Below, piece after piece: positions 43,803-52,622 of a stretch of DNA of 64,000 bases; within the stretch, counting starts at the first letter, position 1, and each line of letters opens with the position of its first letter. The DNA lies in contig NZ_CP069338.1 of the NCBI RefSeq assembly GCF_016859125.1, positions 620,001-684,000 of the forward strand, written 5' to 3'. The DNA is from Archangium violaceum (GTDB taxonomy: Bacteria; Myxococcota; Myxococcia; Myxococcales; Myxococcaceae). The position numbers and the translations under genes are program-made. The notes below the pieces were generated by a model that saw nothing but the letters and a program-made list of their open reading frames with translations, was not told the origin of the DNA and searched no databases.

Positions 43803-45398
43803 GTGCGACGACTCGCCGACCTCTACGACGCGCTCGACTCCACCACCTCCACCAACGCCAAGGTGGAGGCGATGGTGGCGTACTTCCGCGACACGCCTCC
43901 CGAGGACGCCGCGTGGGGACTGTTCTTCCTCACCGGCCGCCGCCTCAAGCGGCTCGTGGCCCCCAAGGCCCTCCGCCAGTGGATCCGCGAGCTGACCGAC
44001 ACCCCCGAGTGGCTCTTCGACGAGGCGTATGCCGTCGTGGGTGACCTCGCCGAGGTCATCGCGCTGCTGCTCGACCAGAACGAGCGCCCTCGCGAGCCCG
44101 AGGAGCTGCCCCTGTCCCGTTGGTTGGAGGAGCGTCTGCTGCCCCTGGCCGGGCTCTCCCTCCCCGAGCAGCGCGAGCGCATCACCGGCTGGTGGCACGT
44201 GCTCCCCCGCCGCGAGCTGTTCCTCTTCAACAAGATGCTCACCGGCGAGCTGCGCGTCGGCGTCTCCGACACGCTCGTGGTCCGCGCGCTCGCGCAGCAC
44301 GCGGGGTTGCCTCCGGCCTCCGTGTCCCACCGCCTCATGGGCACCTGGGCCCCCTCGCGCGCCTTCTTCGAGCAGCTCGTCGCCCCGGACGTCTCCGATG
44401 GCGACCGCTCGCGCCCTTATCCGTTCTACCTGGCCAGCCCCCTGGAGCAGCCCGTGGAACAGCTCGGCGAGCGCGAGGGCTGGCTCGTCGAGTGGAAGTG
44501 GGATGGCATCCGCGGTCAGCTCATCCGCCGTCAGGGCGGCGTCTTCCTGTGGAGCCGCGGCGAGGAGCTCATCACCGAGCGCTTCCCGGAGATCTCCGAG
44601 GCCGCCGCCTCCCTTCCCGATGGCACCGTGCTCGATGGTGAGGTGCTCGCCTATGAGAATGGGCAGCCGCTGCCCTTCAGCCGCCTCCAGCGCCGCATCG
44701 GGCGACAGAAGCTCACCCCCAAGGTGCTCGCCGAGGCCCCCGCCGCCTTCATGGCGTATGACCTGCTCGAGCAGGAGGGGCGGGATGTTCGCACCCTGCC
44801 TCTCCGCGAGCGCCGCGCCCGGTTGGAGGCGTTGCTTCGCGACAGGCCGATGTTTCCCGTGTCACCGGCCATCGAGGCGGGCTCGTGGGCCGCACTCGCC
44901 GAGGTCCGGCGCGAGTCCCGGTCTCGCAACGTCGAGGGCTTCATGCTCAAGCGGCTCGAGTCCCCCTACCAGCACGGCCGCAAGCGCGGGGATTGGTGGA
45001 AGTGGAAGATCGATCCCTTCACCGTGGATGCCATCCTGCTCTACGCGCACCCCGGTCATGGCCGCCGCGCCTCGCTCTATACGGACTACACCTTCGCCGT
45101 CTGGAACGGCGAGGAGTTGTTGCCCATCGCCAAGGCGTATTCCGGGCTGACCGACGAGGAGATTGGTCGGCTCGACCGGTGGATTCGTGCGCATACGCGG
45201 GAGAAGTTTGGTCCTGTTCGCTCCGTGGACCCCGTGCAGGTGTTCGAGCTTCACTTCGAGGGCATTGCAGCCTCTCCACGGCACAAGTCCGGCATTGCCC
45301 TGCGGTTCCCTCGCATCGCACGGTGGCGCTCGGACAAGACGCCTCGTGACGCGGACTCGCTCGCGCAGTTGAAGGAGTTGCTGCATGCCCCCGCGTAG
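43803..45398 (+). CDS. ATP-dependent DNA ligase (LigB/ligase-cluster type)
   Basis: A 531-residue ligase. Residues 1-205 form the N-terminal DNA-binding domain. Motif I is EWKWDGIRGQ with adenylated Lys232, motif III near DGTVLDGEVLAY, motif IV EGFMLKR, and motif V DWWKWKID. The C-terminal OB domain ends around HKSGIALRFPRIARW (motif VI region). It seals nicks with ATP, unlike the essential NAD-dependent LigA. It starts at GTG 43803 and is coupled behind the exonuclease gene. Its 3' end overlaps the long form of the helicase gene by 14 bases. Confidence 0.94.
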   Translation: MRRLADLYDALDSTTSTNAKVEAMVAYFRDTPPEDAAWGLFFLTGRRLKRLVAPKALRQWIRELTDTPEWLFDEAYAVVGDLAEVIALLLDQNERPREPEELPLSRWLEERLLPLAGLSLPEQRERITGWWHVLPRRELFLFNKMLTGELRVGVSDTLVVRALAQHAGLPPASVSHRLMGTWAPSRAFFEQLVAPDVSDGDRSRPYPFYLASPLEQPVEQLGEREGWLVEWKWDGIRGQLIRRQGGVFLWSRGEELITERFPEISEAAASLPDGTVLDGEVLAYENGQPLPFSRLQRRIGRQKLTPKVLAEAPAAFMAYDLLEQEGRDVRTLPLRERRARLEALLRDRPMFPVSPAIEAGSWAALAEVRRESRSRNVEGFMLKRLESPYQHGRKRGDWWKWKIDPFTVDAILLYAHPGHGRRASLYTDYTFAVWNGEELLPIAKAYSGLTDEEIGRLDRWIRAHTREKFGPVRSVDPVQVFELHFEGIAASPRHKSGIALRFPRIARWRSDKTPRDADSLAQLKELLHAPA

Positions 45399-47580
45399 GC
45401 GCTCTCAGGGCGGGCTCACGGGTCCTCGTGGGGGAACTCGAGTTCATCCCATACCCTCACCCCCGTCCCCTCTCCCAGAGGGAGAGGGTTCAACTCGAGT
45501 TTCTCTTTCCGTGGGTGTCGGGGAGGGACTCCTTTCCTGGTTTCGTTCTCAGGGATGGGCTCCTTTTCCCTTTCAGCTTCAGGCCTGGGAGGCCTACTCC
45601 CTCGGCCAGAGCGGCCTCATTCATGTCCCCACCGGCGCCGGGAAGACCTATGCCGCCTATATCGGCCCCCTCTCCGAGGTCGCTCATCATCGACAGAAGG
45701 GGTTGCAGATCCTCTATGTCACCCCGCTTCGCGCCGTCTCCCGTGACATCGAGCTCGCGTTGAATGCGCCTCTGTCCGCCCTCGATGTCGACCTCACCGT
45801 CGAGAGCCGCACCGGTGATACCTCCTCCTCCGTCCGCCGCCGCCAGCGCGAGCGTCTCCCCGAAGTCCTCATCACCACCCCCGAGTCCCTCTCCCTCCTG
45901 CTGTGCAACGAGCGCGCGCATGAGCTCTTCGCCACCCTGCGCTGTGTCATCGTCGACGAGTGGCATGAGCTCCTCGGCGTCCTCGCCCTCCACCATGGCT
46001 CCATCGACCGCGAGGCCCGTGAGCGCGTGGAGCGCGGGCTCAAGGACGGCAGCGTGCGGCTCGTCGTCTGTACCTCCTCGTTGGACCTCGGGGTGGACTT
46101 CGGCCCCGTCGAGCGCGTGGTGCAGGTGGGCAGCCCCAAGGGCATCGCCCGGACCCTCCAACGCGCCGGCCGCAGCGCCCACCGCCCCGGCGCCACCGCG
46201 CACCTCCTCTTCGTCCCCACTCATGCCCTCGAGCTGGTGGAGATGGCCGCCGCCCGCGAGGCGCTCGCCCACCGCGAGGTGGAGCCCCGCGCCCCCCTGC
46301 GTCAGCCCCTCGACGTGCTCGCCCAGCACCTCGTCACCTGTGCGCTCGGTGGCGGCTTCACCCGCGACAAGCTGTTCTCCGAGGTGCGAGACACGCTCGC
46401 CTACCAGGACCTTTCCGAGGAGGACTTCGACCGCACCCTGCTCCTCGTGACGGAGGGCGGCCCCACCCTGCGCGCCTATCCGCAGTTCCGCCGCGTCCAA
46501 CGGCTCGAGGACCGATACGTGGTGGCGGACGCGCGCATGGCCCGGCTCCACCGCCTCAACGTGGGCACCATCGCCTCGGACGCCACCGTGGAGCTGCGCT
46601 ACCTGAAGGGCGCCCGGCTCGGCACGGTGGAGGAGTCCTTCGTGAGCCGCCTCCGCCCCGGTGACACCTTCCTCTTCGCCGGCAAGCGGCTCGAGTTCCG
46701 CCTCATGAAGGACCTCACCGCCTATGTGAAGGCCGCGAAGGAGCGGGCCTCGGCCACGCCCCGCTGGAGCGGCGGACGTCTGCCCCTCTCCGGCTCGCTG
46801 GCCGCCGCCGTGCGCCGCGCCTTCCACGCCGCTCGCGAGGGCCGCCTCGACACCGCGGAGCTCGAAGCGGCTCGTCCCGTGTTGGAGGCCCAGGCCCGCC
46901 TGTCCCGCCTTCCCTCCCAGGACGCCTGCCTCGCCGAGCTGTGCCAGAGCCGTGAGGGCCACCACCTCTTCCTCTACCCCTTCGAGGGCCGCCTGGTGCA
47001 CGAGGGCCTCGCCGCGCTGCTCGCCCTGCGCCTCACCCGGCTGCGCAAGGCCACCTTCAGCCTCGCGGTGAATGACTATGGGCTGGAGTTGCTCACGCCC
47101 TCGCCCTTCCCCTTCGAGGAGGCGCTGCGTCCCGCGCTCTTCACCCGCGAGTGGCTGGTGGAGGACATCCTCGAGAGCGTCAACCTCGGCGAGCTGGCCC
47201 GGCGTCAGTTCCGCGACGTGGCCCGCGTGGCGGGGCTGGTGATGCCGGGGTTGCCCGGTGCGCGCAAATCCACCCGTCAGGTGCAGGCCAGCGCCGGTCT
47301 CCTCTATGACGTCTTCGCCCGCTACGAGCCGGACCACCTGCTGCTCTCCCAGGCACGGCGCGAGGTATTGGAGCAGCACTTCGAACAGGTGCGGCTCGTG
47401 CGCACCCTGGAGCGATTGGAGCGCTCGCCGCTGGAGTGCATCCACGTCCCACGGCCCACGCCGCTGGGCTTTCCGCTCGTCATCGAGCGCATCGGCGCCA
47501 CCCTCTCCAACGAATCCCTGGTGGATCGGGTGGAGCGCATGAAGGAGAAATGGCTGCGCGAGGACTCCCTGTCCGCCTAG
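45385..47580 (+). CDS. Ligase-associated Lhr-like DEXH helicase, internally deleted
   Basis: A 731-residue SF2 helicase. Walker A is HVPTGAGKT (82-88), and motif II is DEWHELLG (191-198). The next residues are already VLALHHGSIDREARERVERGL, the motif IV region of the second RecA domain. The stretch usually found between, including SAT motif III and about 180-200 residues, is missing in frame (junction near 45976-45984). Motifs V and VI (CTSSLDLGVDF, QRAGRSAHRPG) and the C-terminal Lhr domains are present. The ATG at 45385 has AAGGAG upstream, but its first 42 residues translate the hairpin repeat. A GTG at 45511 is a cleaner domain start. Confidence 0.85.
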   Translation: MPPRRRSQGGLTGPRGGTRVHPIPSPPSPLPEGEGSTRVSLSVGVGEGLLSWFRSQGWAPFPFQLQAWEAYSLGQSGLIHVPTGAGKTYAAYIGPLSEVAHHRQKGLQILYVTPLRAVSRDIELALNAPLSALDVDLTVESRTGDTSSSVRRRQRERLPEVLITTPESLSLLLCNERAHELFATLRCVIVDEWHELLGVLALHHGSIDREARERVERGLKDGSVRLVVCTSSLDLGVDFGPVERVVQVGSPKGIARTLQRAGRSAHRPGATAHLLFVPTHALELVEMAAAREALAHREVEPRAPLRQPLDVLAQHLVTCALGGGFTRDKLFSEVRDTLAYQDLSEEDFDRTLLLVTEGGPTLRAYPQFRRVQRLEDRYVVADARMARLHRLNVGTIASDATVELRYLKGARLGTVEESFVSRLRPGDTFLFAGKRLEFRLMKDLTAYVKAAKERASATPRWSGGRLPLSGSLAAAVRRAFHAAREGRLDTAELEAARPVLEAQARLSRLPSQDACLAELCQSREGHHLFLYPFEGRLVHEGLAALLALRLTRLRKATFSLAVNDYGLELLTPSPFPFEEALRPALFTREWLVEDILESVNLGELARRQFRDVARVAGLVMPGLPGARKSTRQVQASAGLLYDVFARYEPDHLLLSQARREVLEQHFEQVRLVRTLERLERSPLECIHVPRPTPLGFPLVIERIGATLSNESLVDRVERMKEKWLREDSLSA
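45453..45489. repeat. Dispersed hairpin repeat, copy 5, inside or before helicase gene
   Basis: ACCCTCACCCCCGTCCCC followed by TCTCCCAGAGGGAGAGGGT is a full copy in the same orientation as the one at 5798. It sits between the ligase stop and the recognisable helicase domain. If the long helicase start is used, the repeat is translated as PIPSPPSPLPEGEG. Confidence 0.7.
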
Positions 47581-48236
47581 GCGGCACCGAGCTGGAGCTG
47601 CGTCCCGAGCGCGCCCTCCACTGGCCTGGAGGCGGCGTGCTCGCGGTGGCGGACCTGCACTGGGGCAAGCCGGAGAGCTTCCACCAGCACGGCATTCCCC
47701 TGCCCCCCGAGGTACTGGAGGACGACCTCGCCCGCCTCTCCGCCGCCCTGCATGCCACCGGGGCCCGCCGGCTGTTGCTCGTGGGAGACCTCATCCACTC
47801 GCGCCGGGGCCTCACGCGAGAGGTGGTGGAGCGCGTGGCCGCCTGGCGCACCGGTCATGACGTGGAGATGGTGCTGGTGCGCGGCAACCATGACCGGCAC
47901 CTGGACGCACTGCCTGGCGCGTGGCGCATGTCGCTGGTGGAGCCGCACCTCGACGAGGGCCCCTTCCGCTTCGCCCACCACCCCGAGCCCGCCGAGGGGC
48001 GCTACGTCTGGGCGGGCCACCTCCACCCCACGGTGCGACTGAGCACTGGGGCAGACCGGCTGCGCCTGCCCTGCTTCCACCTGGGCACCGGAGTGGGCGT
48101 GCTGCCCGCCTTCAGTGCCTTCACGGGAGGCATGGACATCCGCCCGCGCACCGGCGAGCGCCTCTTCGCCATCGCCGGTGACTCCGTGGTGGAGGTGCCT
48201 CCTCCCCGCCGTCAACGCTCCTTCGCGGGAAGATGA
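47550..48236 (+). CDS. pdeM: Ligase-associated phosphoesterase/endonuclease PdeM
   Basis: The last gene of the repair cluster, a 228-residue calcineurin-like phosphoesterase. The metal motifs are visible in order: VADLHWGKPESF, LVGDLIHSR, VRGNHDRH and YVWAGHLHP, with HLGTGVGVLPAFSAFTGG at the end as in the PdeM group. The role is nucleolytic or phosphodiesterase action on DNA damage ends. The ATG at 47550 overlaps the helicase 3' end by 31 bases and has AAGGAG close upstream. The 3' end overlaps the opposite gene by 25 bases. Confidence 0.92.
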   Translation: MAARGLPVRLGGTELELRPERALHWPGGGVLAVADLHWGKPESFHQHGIPLPPEVLEDDLARLSAALHATGARRLLLVGDLIHSRRGLTREVVERVAAWRTGHDVEMVLVRGNHDRHLDALPGAWRMSLVEPHLDEGPFRFAHHPEPAEGRYVWAGHLHPTVRLSTGADRLRLPCFHLGTGVGVLPAFSAFTGGMDIRPRTGERLFAIAGDSVVEVPPPRRQRSFAGR

Positions 48237-49288
48237 CCGAGAATGCCGTCCCGAAGGGCTCGCGCGGTCCAAGGCTCCATGCCGCGACCGAAGGTTCTCA
48301 GGTTGAGGATCTCGCCGTACTTCGCATCCTGCGCCCGGGCCAGCCAGGCATCCTCCTCGCGATAGAAGATCTGGAACACCAGCTCGTCGCCTGGATCGAC
48401 TTCGCCCCTGAGTTCGCCCATCTGGGAAAGCGTCCGCTGGTTCACGGCCTCGACCGCATCTCCCAGTTGCTCCACGACCGTGAGGGCTTGATAGACCTCC
48501 ACCAGCCCCTCCTCCGGGTTGTATCGGGCCTCGAGCCGGCGACCCTCGCCGTAGTGCTTTCGGACCTCATCGCAGATGAAAGCCTCGAGGGCCGAGACTG
48601 CCGCCTCCCGGGTCAGGCCTTTCTCCTGAACCACGCGCCGCAGCACCCGCTCACAACGCGAGCCCGTGTCCGCGCCATCGGCACCCTCTCTGGGAAGCGC
48701 GGTGTGGCGGCGCTTGCGCCACGGGAAGGGGGGAATCTCGATGCGCGTCTTCACGCTTCCGTTCCACTCCGTCTGGACTCCGTGCCGCGAGAGGGTCTCT
48801 CGAACCTCGCGGGCAATGGCGAGGCTCGCCTCGTCGTGCAGCTTCGGATCATCCTCGAAGGCACCGAAGGCGAGCATGAGGCCCATGTCCAGCACTCCGC
48901 GTTCGACATCCTGGCCATGGAAGAAGGTGGCACCGCGCACGGGCTCGTAGCTCTCCGACGCGGCGGCCGCCACATCCTCCCAGCCCTCCGACAAGGTGTA
49001 GCCCGCGTTCTGCAGCGCGATGATGCCCTGGCGATTCAGCTTCTCGAAGGCACGGTCGATCGCATCGTTCGTCGTGGGCTCGGTCCAGCGGGCCTCCTCC
49101 GCGCGCTGCTCCTCGAGCAGGCGCCGGGCGTACGCCAGGAAGTCCTCCGTCTCGTCGCTCGTCCCCAGCTCGTCTTCCACGCGCTCCTCGACGAAGGCGA
49201 ATACCTTCGTCTCGTCCAGGTATCCCCCCAGGACCGCCGCCTCCACCTGCTGGCGGAGGTAGTCACGCAGCGCCTCATCCGTGGCCAT
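48212..49288 (-). CDS. DUF6891-like domain fused to NusA-N-like domain
   Basis: A 358-residue soluble protein. Residues 72-195 (NDAIDRAFEKLNRQGIIALQ, GYTLSEGWEDVAAAA, ATFFHGQDVERG, LMLAFGAFED) resemble DUF6891. Residues 215-330 (VLRRVVQEKGLTREAAVSAL, then RLEARYNPEEGLVEVYQ, VDPGDELVFQIFYREED, ARAQDAKYGEIL) resemble the N-terminal RNA-polymerase-binding domain of NusA. The S1 and KH domains of true NusA are absent. The combination is unusual and its function unknown; contact with RNA polymerase is an inference. The start is the ATG at 49288. It overlaps pdeM convergently. Confidence 0.75.
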   Translation of the reverse strand: MATDEALRDYLRQQVEAAVLGGYLDETKVFAFVEERVEDELGTSDETEDFLAYARRLLEEQRAEEARWTEPTTNDAIDRAFEKLNRQGIIALQNAGYTLSEGWEDVAAAASESYEPVRGATFFHGQDVERGVLDMGLMLAFGAFEDDPKLHDEASLAIAREVRETLSRHGVQTEWNGSVKTRIEIPPFPWRKRRHTALPREGADGADTGSRCERVLRRVVQEKGLTREAAVSALEAFICDEVRKHYGEGRRLEARYNPEEGLVEVYQALTVVEQLGDAVEAVNQRTLSQMGELRGEVDPGDELVFQIFYREEDAWLARAQDAKYGEILNLRTFGRGMEPWTARALRDGILGHLPAKER

Positions 49289-49334
49289 GGCCGCGAGTCT
49301 ACACAGTCGCGTCCCGGGTGAGGTGCCACCCGGG

Positions 49335-50996
49335 TCAGGTGCCCGTGCCTCGTGAGTGCACCAACCCCTCGTGAGCGTCGCCCTCCCCGCCCGCGATGAA
49401 CCCGGGGTCCGCGAGCACGGGGGAGCGCGAGACGAGGAATGGACGCGTGGGAGGCTCCTCCTCTTCCGCGCCGACCTGGAAGAACGCCACGAGCCGCCGC
49501 AGCGCCTCGGCTTGCGAGGCCACCTCTTCCGCCGTGGCCGAGAGCTCCTCGGCCGACGACGCGCTCGCCTGGGCCACCTGGTCCACCTGCCGCATCGCCT
49601 GGTCCATCTGCATCACCGCCTGGGACTCGCCGCCGCAGTCCGCCGCCACGTCCTGCACCAACGCGGCCGTCTGGCGGATGGCGGGCACCAGCTCATCGAG
49701 GAGCGCACTGGAGCTCTCGGCGACCTTCATGCTGGAGCCCGCCAGCTCCAGGATCTCCCGTGCGGCCGTCCGGCTGCGCTCGGCCAGCTTGCGCACCTCC
49801 GCGGCCACCACGGCGAAACCCCGGCCGTGCTCGCCCGCCCTCGCCGCCTCGATGGCGGCATTCAGCGCCAGCATGTGCGTCTGGTAGGCGATGTCATCGA
49901 TGACGGAGATCTTCTCGACGATCGTCTTCATCGCCCCCACCGTCTCACCCACCGCCCTGCCACTTGCCTCGGCGTCCTTCACGCCGCGCAGCGCCATCTG
50001 CTCCATCCTCTGGCTGTTGCTCGCCGTCCGCTCGATGGAGGCACGCATGAGGGACAGGCTCGCCGTGGACTCCTCGATCGAGGCGACCTGCTCGCGCGTC
50101 CCCATCGACAAGGCCTGGGACGTCCCGGAGAGCTGGCTGGCCGCCGATGCGAGCCCCTGAGCGCCGGTGCGCAGCTCCCCGATGATGCGCGAGAGGTAGC
50201 CGAGCATCTCGCCCATGGCCCCCATCAACACCCCCAGCTCGTCCTTCGAGCCCACCTCGATGCGCCGGGCCAGGTTGCCCCGGGAGATCTCCGTCAGCAC
50301 TCCCGCGGCCATCCGCAGCGGGCCCACCACGGAGCGCACGAGGGTCATCCCCAACACGCCGAGCACCAGGAGCGCGACGAACAACGCCGCGAGCGTCCAG
50401 GGAACCCATTGCGCGCCGAAGCGAGCCGTGGCCGCCACGAGCGCCAACTCGCGCTCGCGCTGGGCTGTCTCCGCGCGCTGGAAGAGGGAGATGGCGCGGC
50501 TGAAGGACTGGTCCATCATCACCATCCCCTGCCCGGCCCGGGCGATGGCGGACTCGACGGCGGCGCGGTCTCCCGCTCGCTCCGCCGCATCCCGCTCCCG
50601 CGCGGCGAGCAGGACCGCCTGGGCGTGGGAGCGCAGGAGCTCGACCTCGCGCCTCACCTGTTCCAGGATTCGCACCAGCTCCGGCCCGGAGGACGCGAAC
50701 GCCGCCTCGACCTCCTGGAAATGGCTCGCGTACTCCCCCACGGACTTCTCGAACTTCGCCAGTTCGCCCACCGCATCCTGGCGCTCGAGCACGTCGTTGC
50801 CGGGGCTTTCGAGCTGATGAAGCAGGTGGCCGACCTCGTCGAGCAACCCGGCCATCTTCATCGCAGCGGAGACGGTCATGTTGTTGCGACGGAAGAGGTC
50901 ACTCATCCAATACATCGTCCCCCAGAGACCAATGAGCAGCCCCGTCGCCAGCGACAGCAGGAGGAAGAGCTTGTGCTGGATGGAAAGCGTCCTCAT
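49335..50996 (-). CDS. Methyl-accepting chemotaxis protein
   Basis: A 553-residue receptor. One membrane helix (10-30), a four-helix-bundle-like sensor (35-190), a second helix (195-218), HAMP (220-270) and a long signalling coiled coil whose tip is [33 protein letters not shown], the conserved CheA/CheW contact. The C-terminus is acidic and lacks a pentapeptide for CheR. The ATG at 50996 was chosen because the first membrane helix begins there. No che genes adjoin, so it probably reports to a distant chemosensory array. Confidence 0.93.
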   Translation of the reverse strand: MRTLSIQHKLFLLLSLATGLLIGLWGTMYWMSDLFRRNNMTVSAAMKMAGLLDEVGHLLHQLESPGNDVLERQDAVGELAKFEKSVGEYASHFQEVEAAFASSGPELVRILEQVRREVELLRSHAQAVLLAARERDAAERAGDRAAVESAIARAGQGMVMMDQSFSRAISLFQRAETAQRERELALVAATARFGAQWVPWTLAALFVALLVLGVLGMTLVRSVVGPLRMAAGVLTEISRGNLARRIEVGSKDELGVLMGAMGEMLGYLSRIIGELRTGAQGLASAASQLSGTSQALSMGTREQVASIEESTASLSLMRASIERTASNSQRMEQMALRGVKDAEASGRAVGETVGAMKTIVEKISVIDDIAYQTHMLALNAAIEAARAGEHGRGFAVVAAEVRKLAERSRTAAREILELAGSSMKVAESSSALLDELVPAIRQTAALVQDVAADCGGESQAVMQMDQAMRQVDQVAQASASSAEELSATAEEVASQAEALRRLVAFFQVGAEEEEPPTRPFLVSRSPVLADPGFIAGGEGDAHEGLVHSRGTGT

Positions 50997-51101
50997 GGTG
51001 TACCCCCGTTCACATGCGGTCGAGGATAGGACCCGAGCGCAACGCGACGCACGGGGGTCCCCCCATGGAGCGTTGACTCGCGCTCGCTTACACTTGCTCC
51101 T

Positions 51102-51878
51102 GTGAACCTTCCTCTGCGCGTCCTCATCGCCGATGACGAGCTCGTCGCCCGCAAGCGGCTCACGCGCCTGCTCGCGGCCTTCCCCGATGTCTCCGTGAGC
51201 GGCGAGGCGGCCGATGGCGAGGCCGTGCTCCAGGCGGTGCGGGCTGGCGGCGTGGATGTGGTGCTGCTCGACATCCACATGCCCGGCCTGAGTGGCATGG
51301 ACGCGCTCGCGCTGCTCCCCGCGGGAGGCCCCCACGTCATCCTCGTCACCGCCCACGCCGACCACGCGGTGGAGGCCTTCGAGCACGGCGCCGTGGACTA
51401 CGTCCTCAAGCCCGTGGAGGCCTCGCGCCTGCAGAAGGCGCTGGAGCGGGCCCGCGCCCGGCTCGCGTCCAGGGCTCCCGAGCCAGCGAAGGGCTCCGCC
51501 GTCGAGCAGCTCGCGCGTCCACTCGCCCGGCTGCCCATCCCCACCCGCCAGGGCATCGTGCTGGTGGATCCGGAAACCATCTCCCACGCCACGCTCGAGG
51601 ACGAGCTCGTCACCGTCTTCACCTCACAGGGGGACTACCTCACCGACTTCACCCTGCAGGAGTTGGTGGATCGGCTCCCCACCGAGGGCTTCTACCGGGT
51701 GCATCGGCGCGCCCTGGTCAACCTCGCCCACGTCACCCGGCTGGAGCCGCTGGAGACGGGCGGTTACATGGCACGCACCGCGCGTGGACACACGGTGGAG
51801 GTGAGCCGCCAGTCCGCGCGCGAGCTGCGCCGGATGCTCGGCCTGCGCCGGGGCCTGGAGGACGAGCCCGGGGCTTGA
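51102..51878 (+). CDS. LytTR-family response regulator
   Basis: A 258-residue DNA-binding response regulator. The receiver (residues 5-120) has ADDE, phospho-acceptor Asp in [11 protein letters not shown] and Lys in VLKPVEA. The LytTR domain (about 155-250) shows [21 protein letters not shown] and [20 protein letters not shown]. It starts at GTG 51102. No kinase gene adjoins. A LytS-type kinase, the usual partner family, is 19 kb away at 31147, so the two may pair, though this is only inferred from family habit. Confidence 0.92.
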   Translation: MNLPLRVLIADDELVARKRLTRLLAAFPDVSVSGEAADGEAVLQAVRAGGVDVVLLDIHMPGLSGMDALALLPAGGPHVILVTAHADHAVEAFEHGAVDYVLKPVEASRLQKALERARARLASRAPEPAKGSAVEQLARPLARLPIPTRQGIVLVDPETISHATLEDELVTVFTSQGDYLTDFTLQELVDRLPTEGFYRVHRRALVNLAHVTRLEPLETGGYMARTARGHTVEVSRQSARELRRMLGLRRGLEDEPGA

Positions 51879-51902
51879 GGCCACGAGGCACGGGCTGCGA
51901 AC

Positions 51903-52535
51903 ATGCGCGCCATGCTTCCGCAGCCAGACCCCCTTCCCACCCAACGCTCGGGCGCGTTCTGCGCCACCCATGTCGATCGCCCGGCCGCCACCATCTGCAC
52001 CCGGTGCGGCGGCTATGCCTGCGATCTCTGCCTCCGGGTGGGGAGTGACCGCCAGGACTACTGCGTCAGCTGCATCCCGCTCCAGCACCAGCTGGCGGAG
52101 CCGGGCACCCGCTTCGTGGCCCTCCTCGTGGACCGTTTCTCCGTGGTCCTCCCCGTGATGGTCTCGGCCTTCATCGGAGCCCTGGTGGCCTCGACGACGC
52201 AAGAGGAAGGCAAGAGCGTCGTCTTCCTGCTGATGAGCGTGGGGTTCCTGGGGAGCCTCGGCGTGCTCGGCTACCAGCTCTACCTGCTCGTCACGACGCG
52301 CCAGAGCCTTGGCAAGCGCATGCTGGGCATCCAGGTGGTCCGCACCGACGGGAGCCCGATCGACCTCGGCCGGCTCATCCTCCTGCGCAACCTGGTGCCG
52401 GTGGTCATCAACTACGCCACCTGCGGCCTCTTCGACATCGTCGACGCACTCATGATCTTCACCAGCGACCGCCGCTGCCTCCACGATCACATCGCGGACA
52501 CCCGGGTGGTCACCGTGAACAAGTACGCGCGCTGA
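51903..52535 (+). CDS. RDD-family membrane protein with N-terminal zinc-finger-like motif
   Basis: A 210-residue protein. Residues 18-58 contain CATHVDRPAATICTRCGGYACDLCL and DYCVSC, a B-box-like Cys/His zinc motif. An RDD domain follows, with three hydrophobic helices (VALLVDRFSVVLPVMVSAF, VVFLLMSVGFLGSLGVLGYQLYLL) and the motif QSLGKRMLGIQVVRTDG. RDD proteins are small membrane proteins of unclear, sometimes transport-related, role; the zinc-finger plus RDD layout is common in myxobacteria. It starts at the ATG at 51903 or 51912. A terminator follows. Confidence 0.85.
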   Translation: MRAMLPQPDPLPTQRSGAFCATHVDRPAATICTRCGGYACDLCLRVGSDRQDYCVSCIPLQHQLAEPGTRFVALLVDRFSVVLPVMVSAFIGALVASTTQEEGKSVVFLLMSVGFLGSLGVLGYQLYLLVTTRQSLGKRMLGIQVVRTDGSPIDLGRLILLRNLVPVVINYATCGLFDIVDALMIFTSDRRCLHDHIADTRVVTVNKYAR

Positions 52536-52584
52536 CGGGGCTCGAGCGAGCGAGAGGCCGCGGCTCCACGGCCCCACGCCGACG

Positions 52585-52615
52585 CTGGGAGGGGGATTTG
52601 AATCCCCCATCCCAG
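52585..52615. terminator. Bidirectional terminator hairpin
   Basis: CTGGGAGGGGGATT, loop TG, AATCCCCC, one bulged A, TCCCAG form a long stem between the convergent RDD and GGDEF genes (stops at 52535 and 52623). It probably ends both transcripts. It looks superficially like a tRNA T-arm but no tRNA body is present. Confidence 0.7.
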
Positions 52616-52622
52616 GGAACCT

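Noticed and set aside
50997-51587. N-terminal extension of the chemoreceptor frame
   Set aside because: It is antisense to the LytTR gene, and the first membrane helix of the receptor begins at the ATG at 50996.
52585-52615. tRNA T-arm-like sequence (GGGGATTTGAATCCCC)
   Set aside because: No acceptor, D-arm or anticodon arm is found on either strand within the required distance. The sequence is better explained as a terminator stem between convergent genes.
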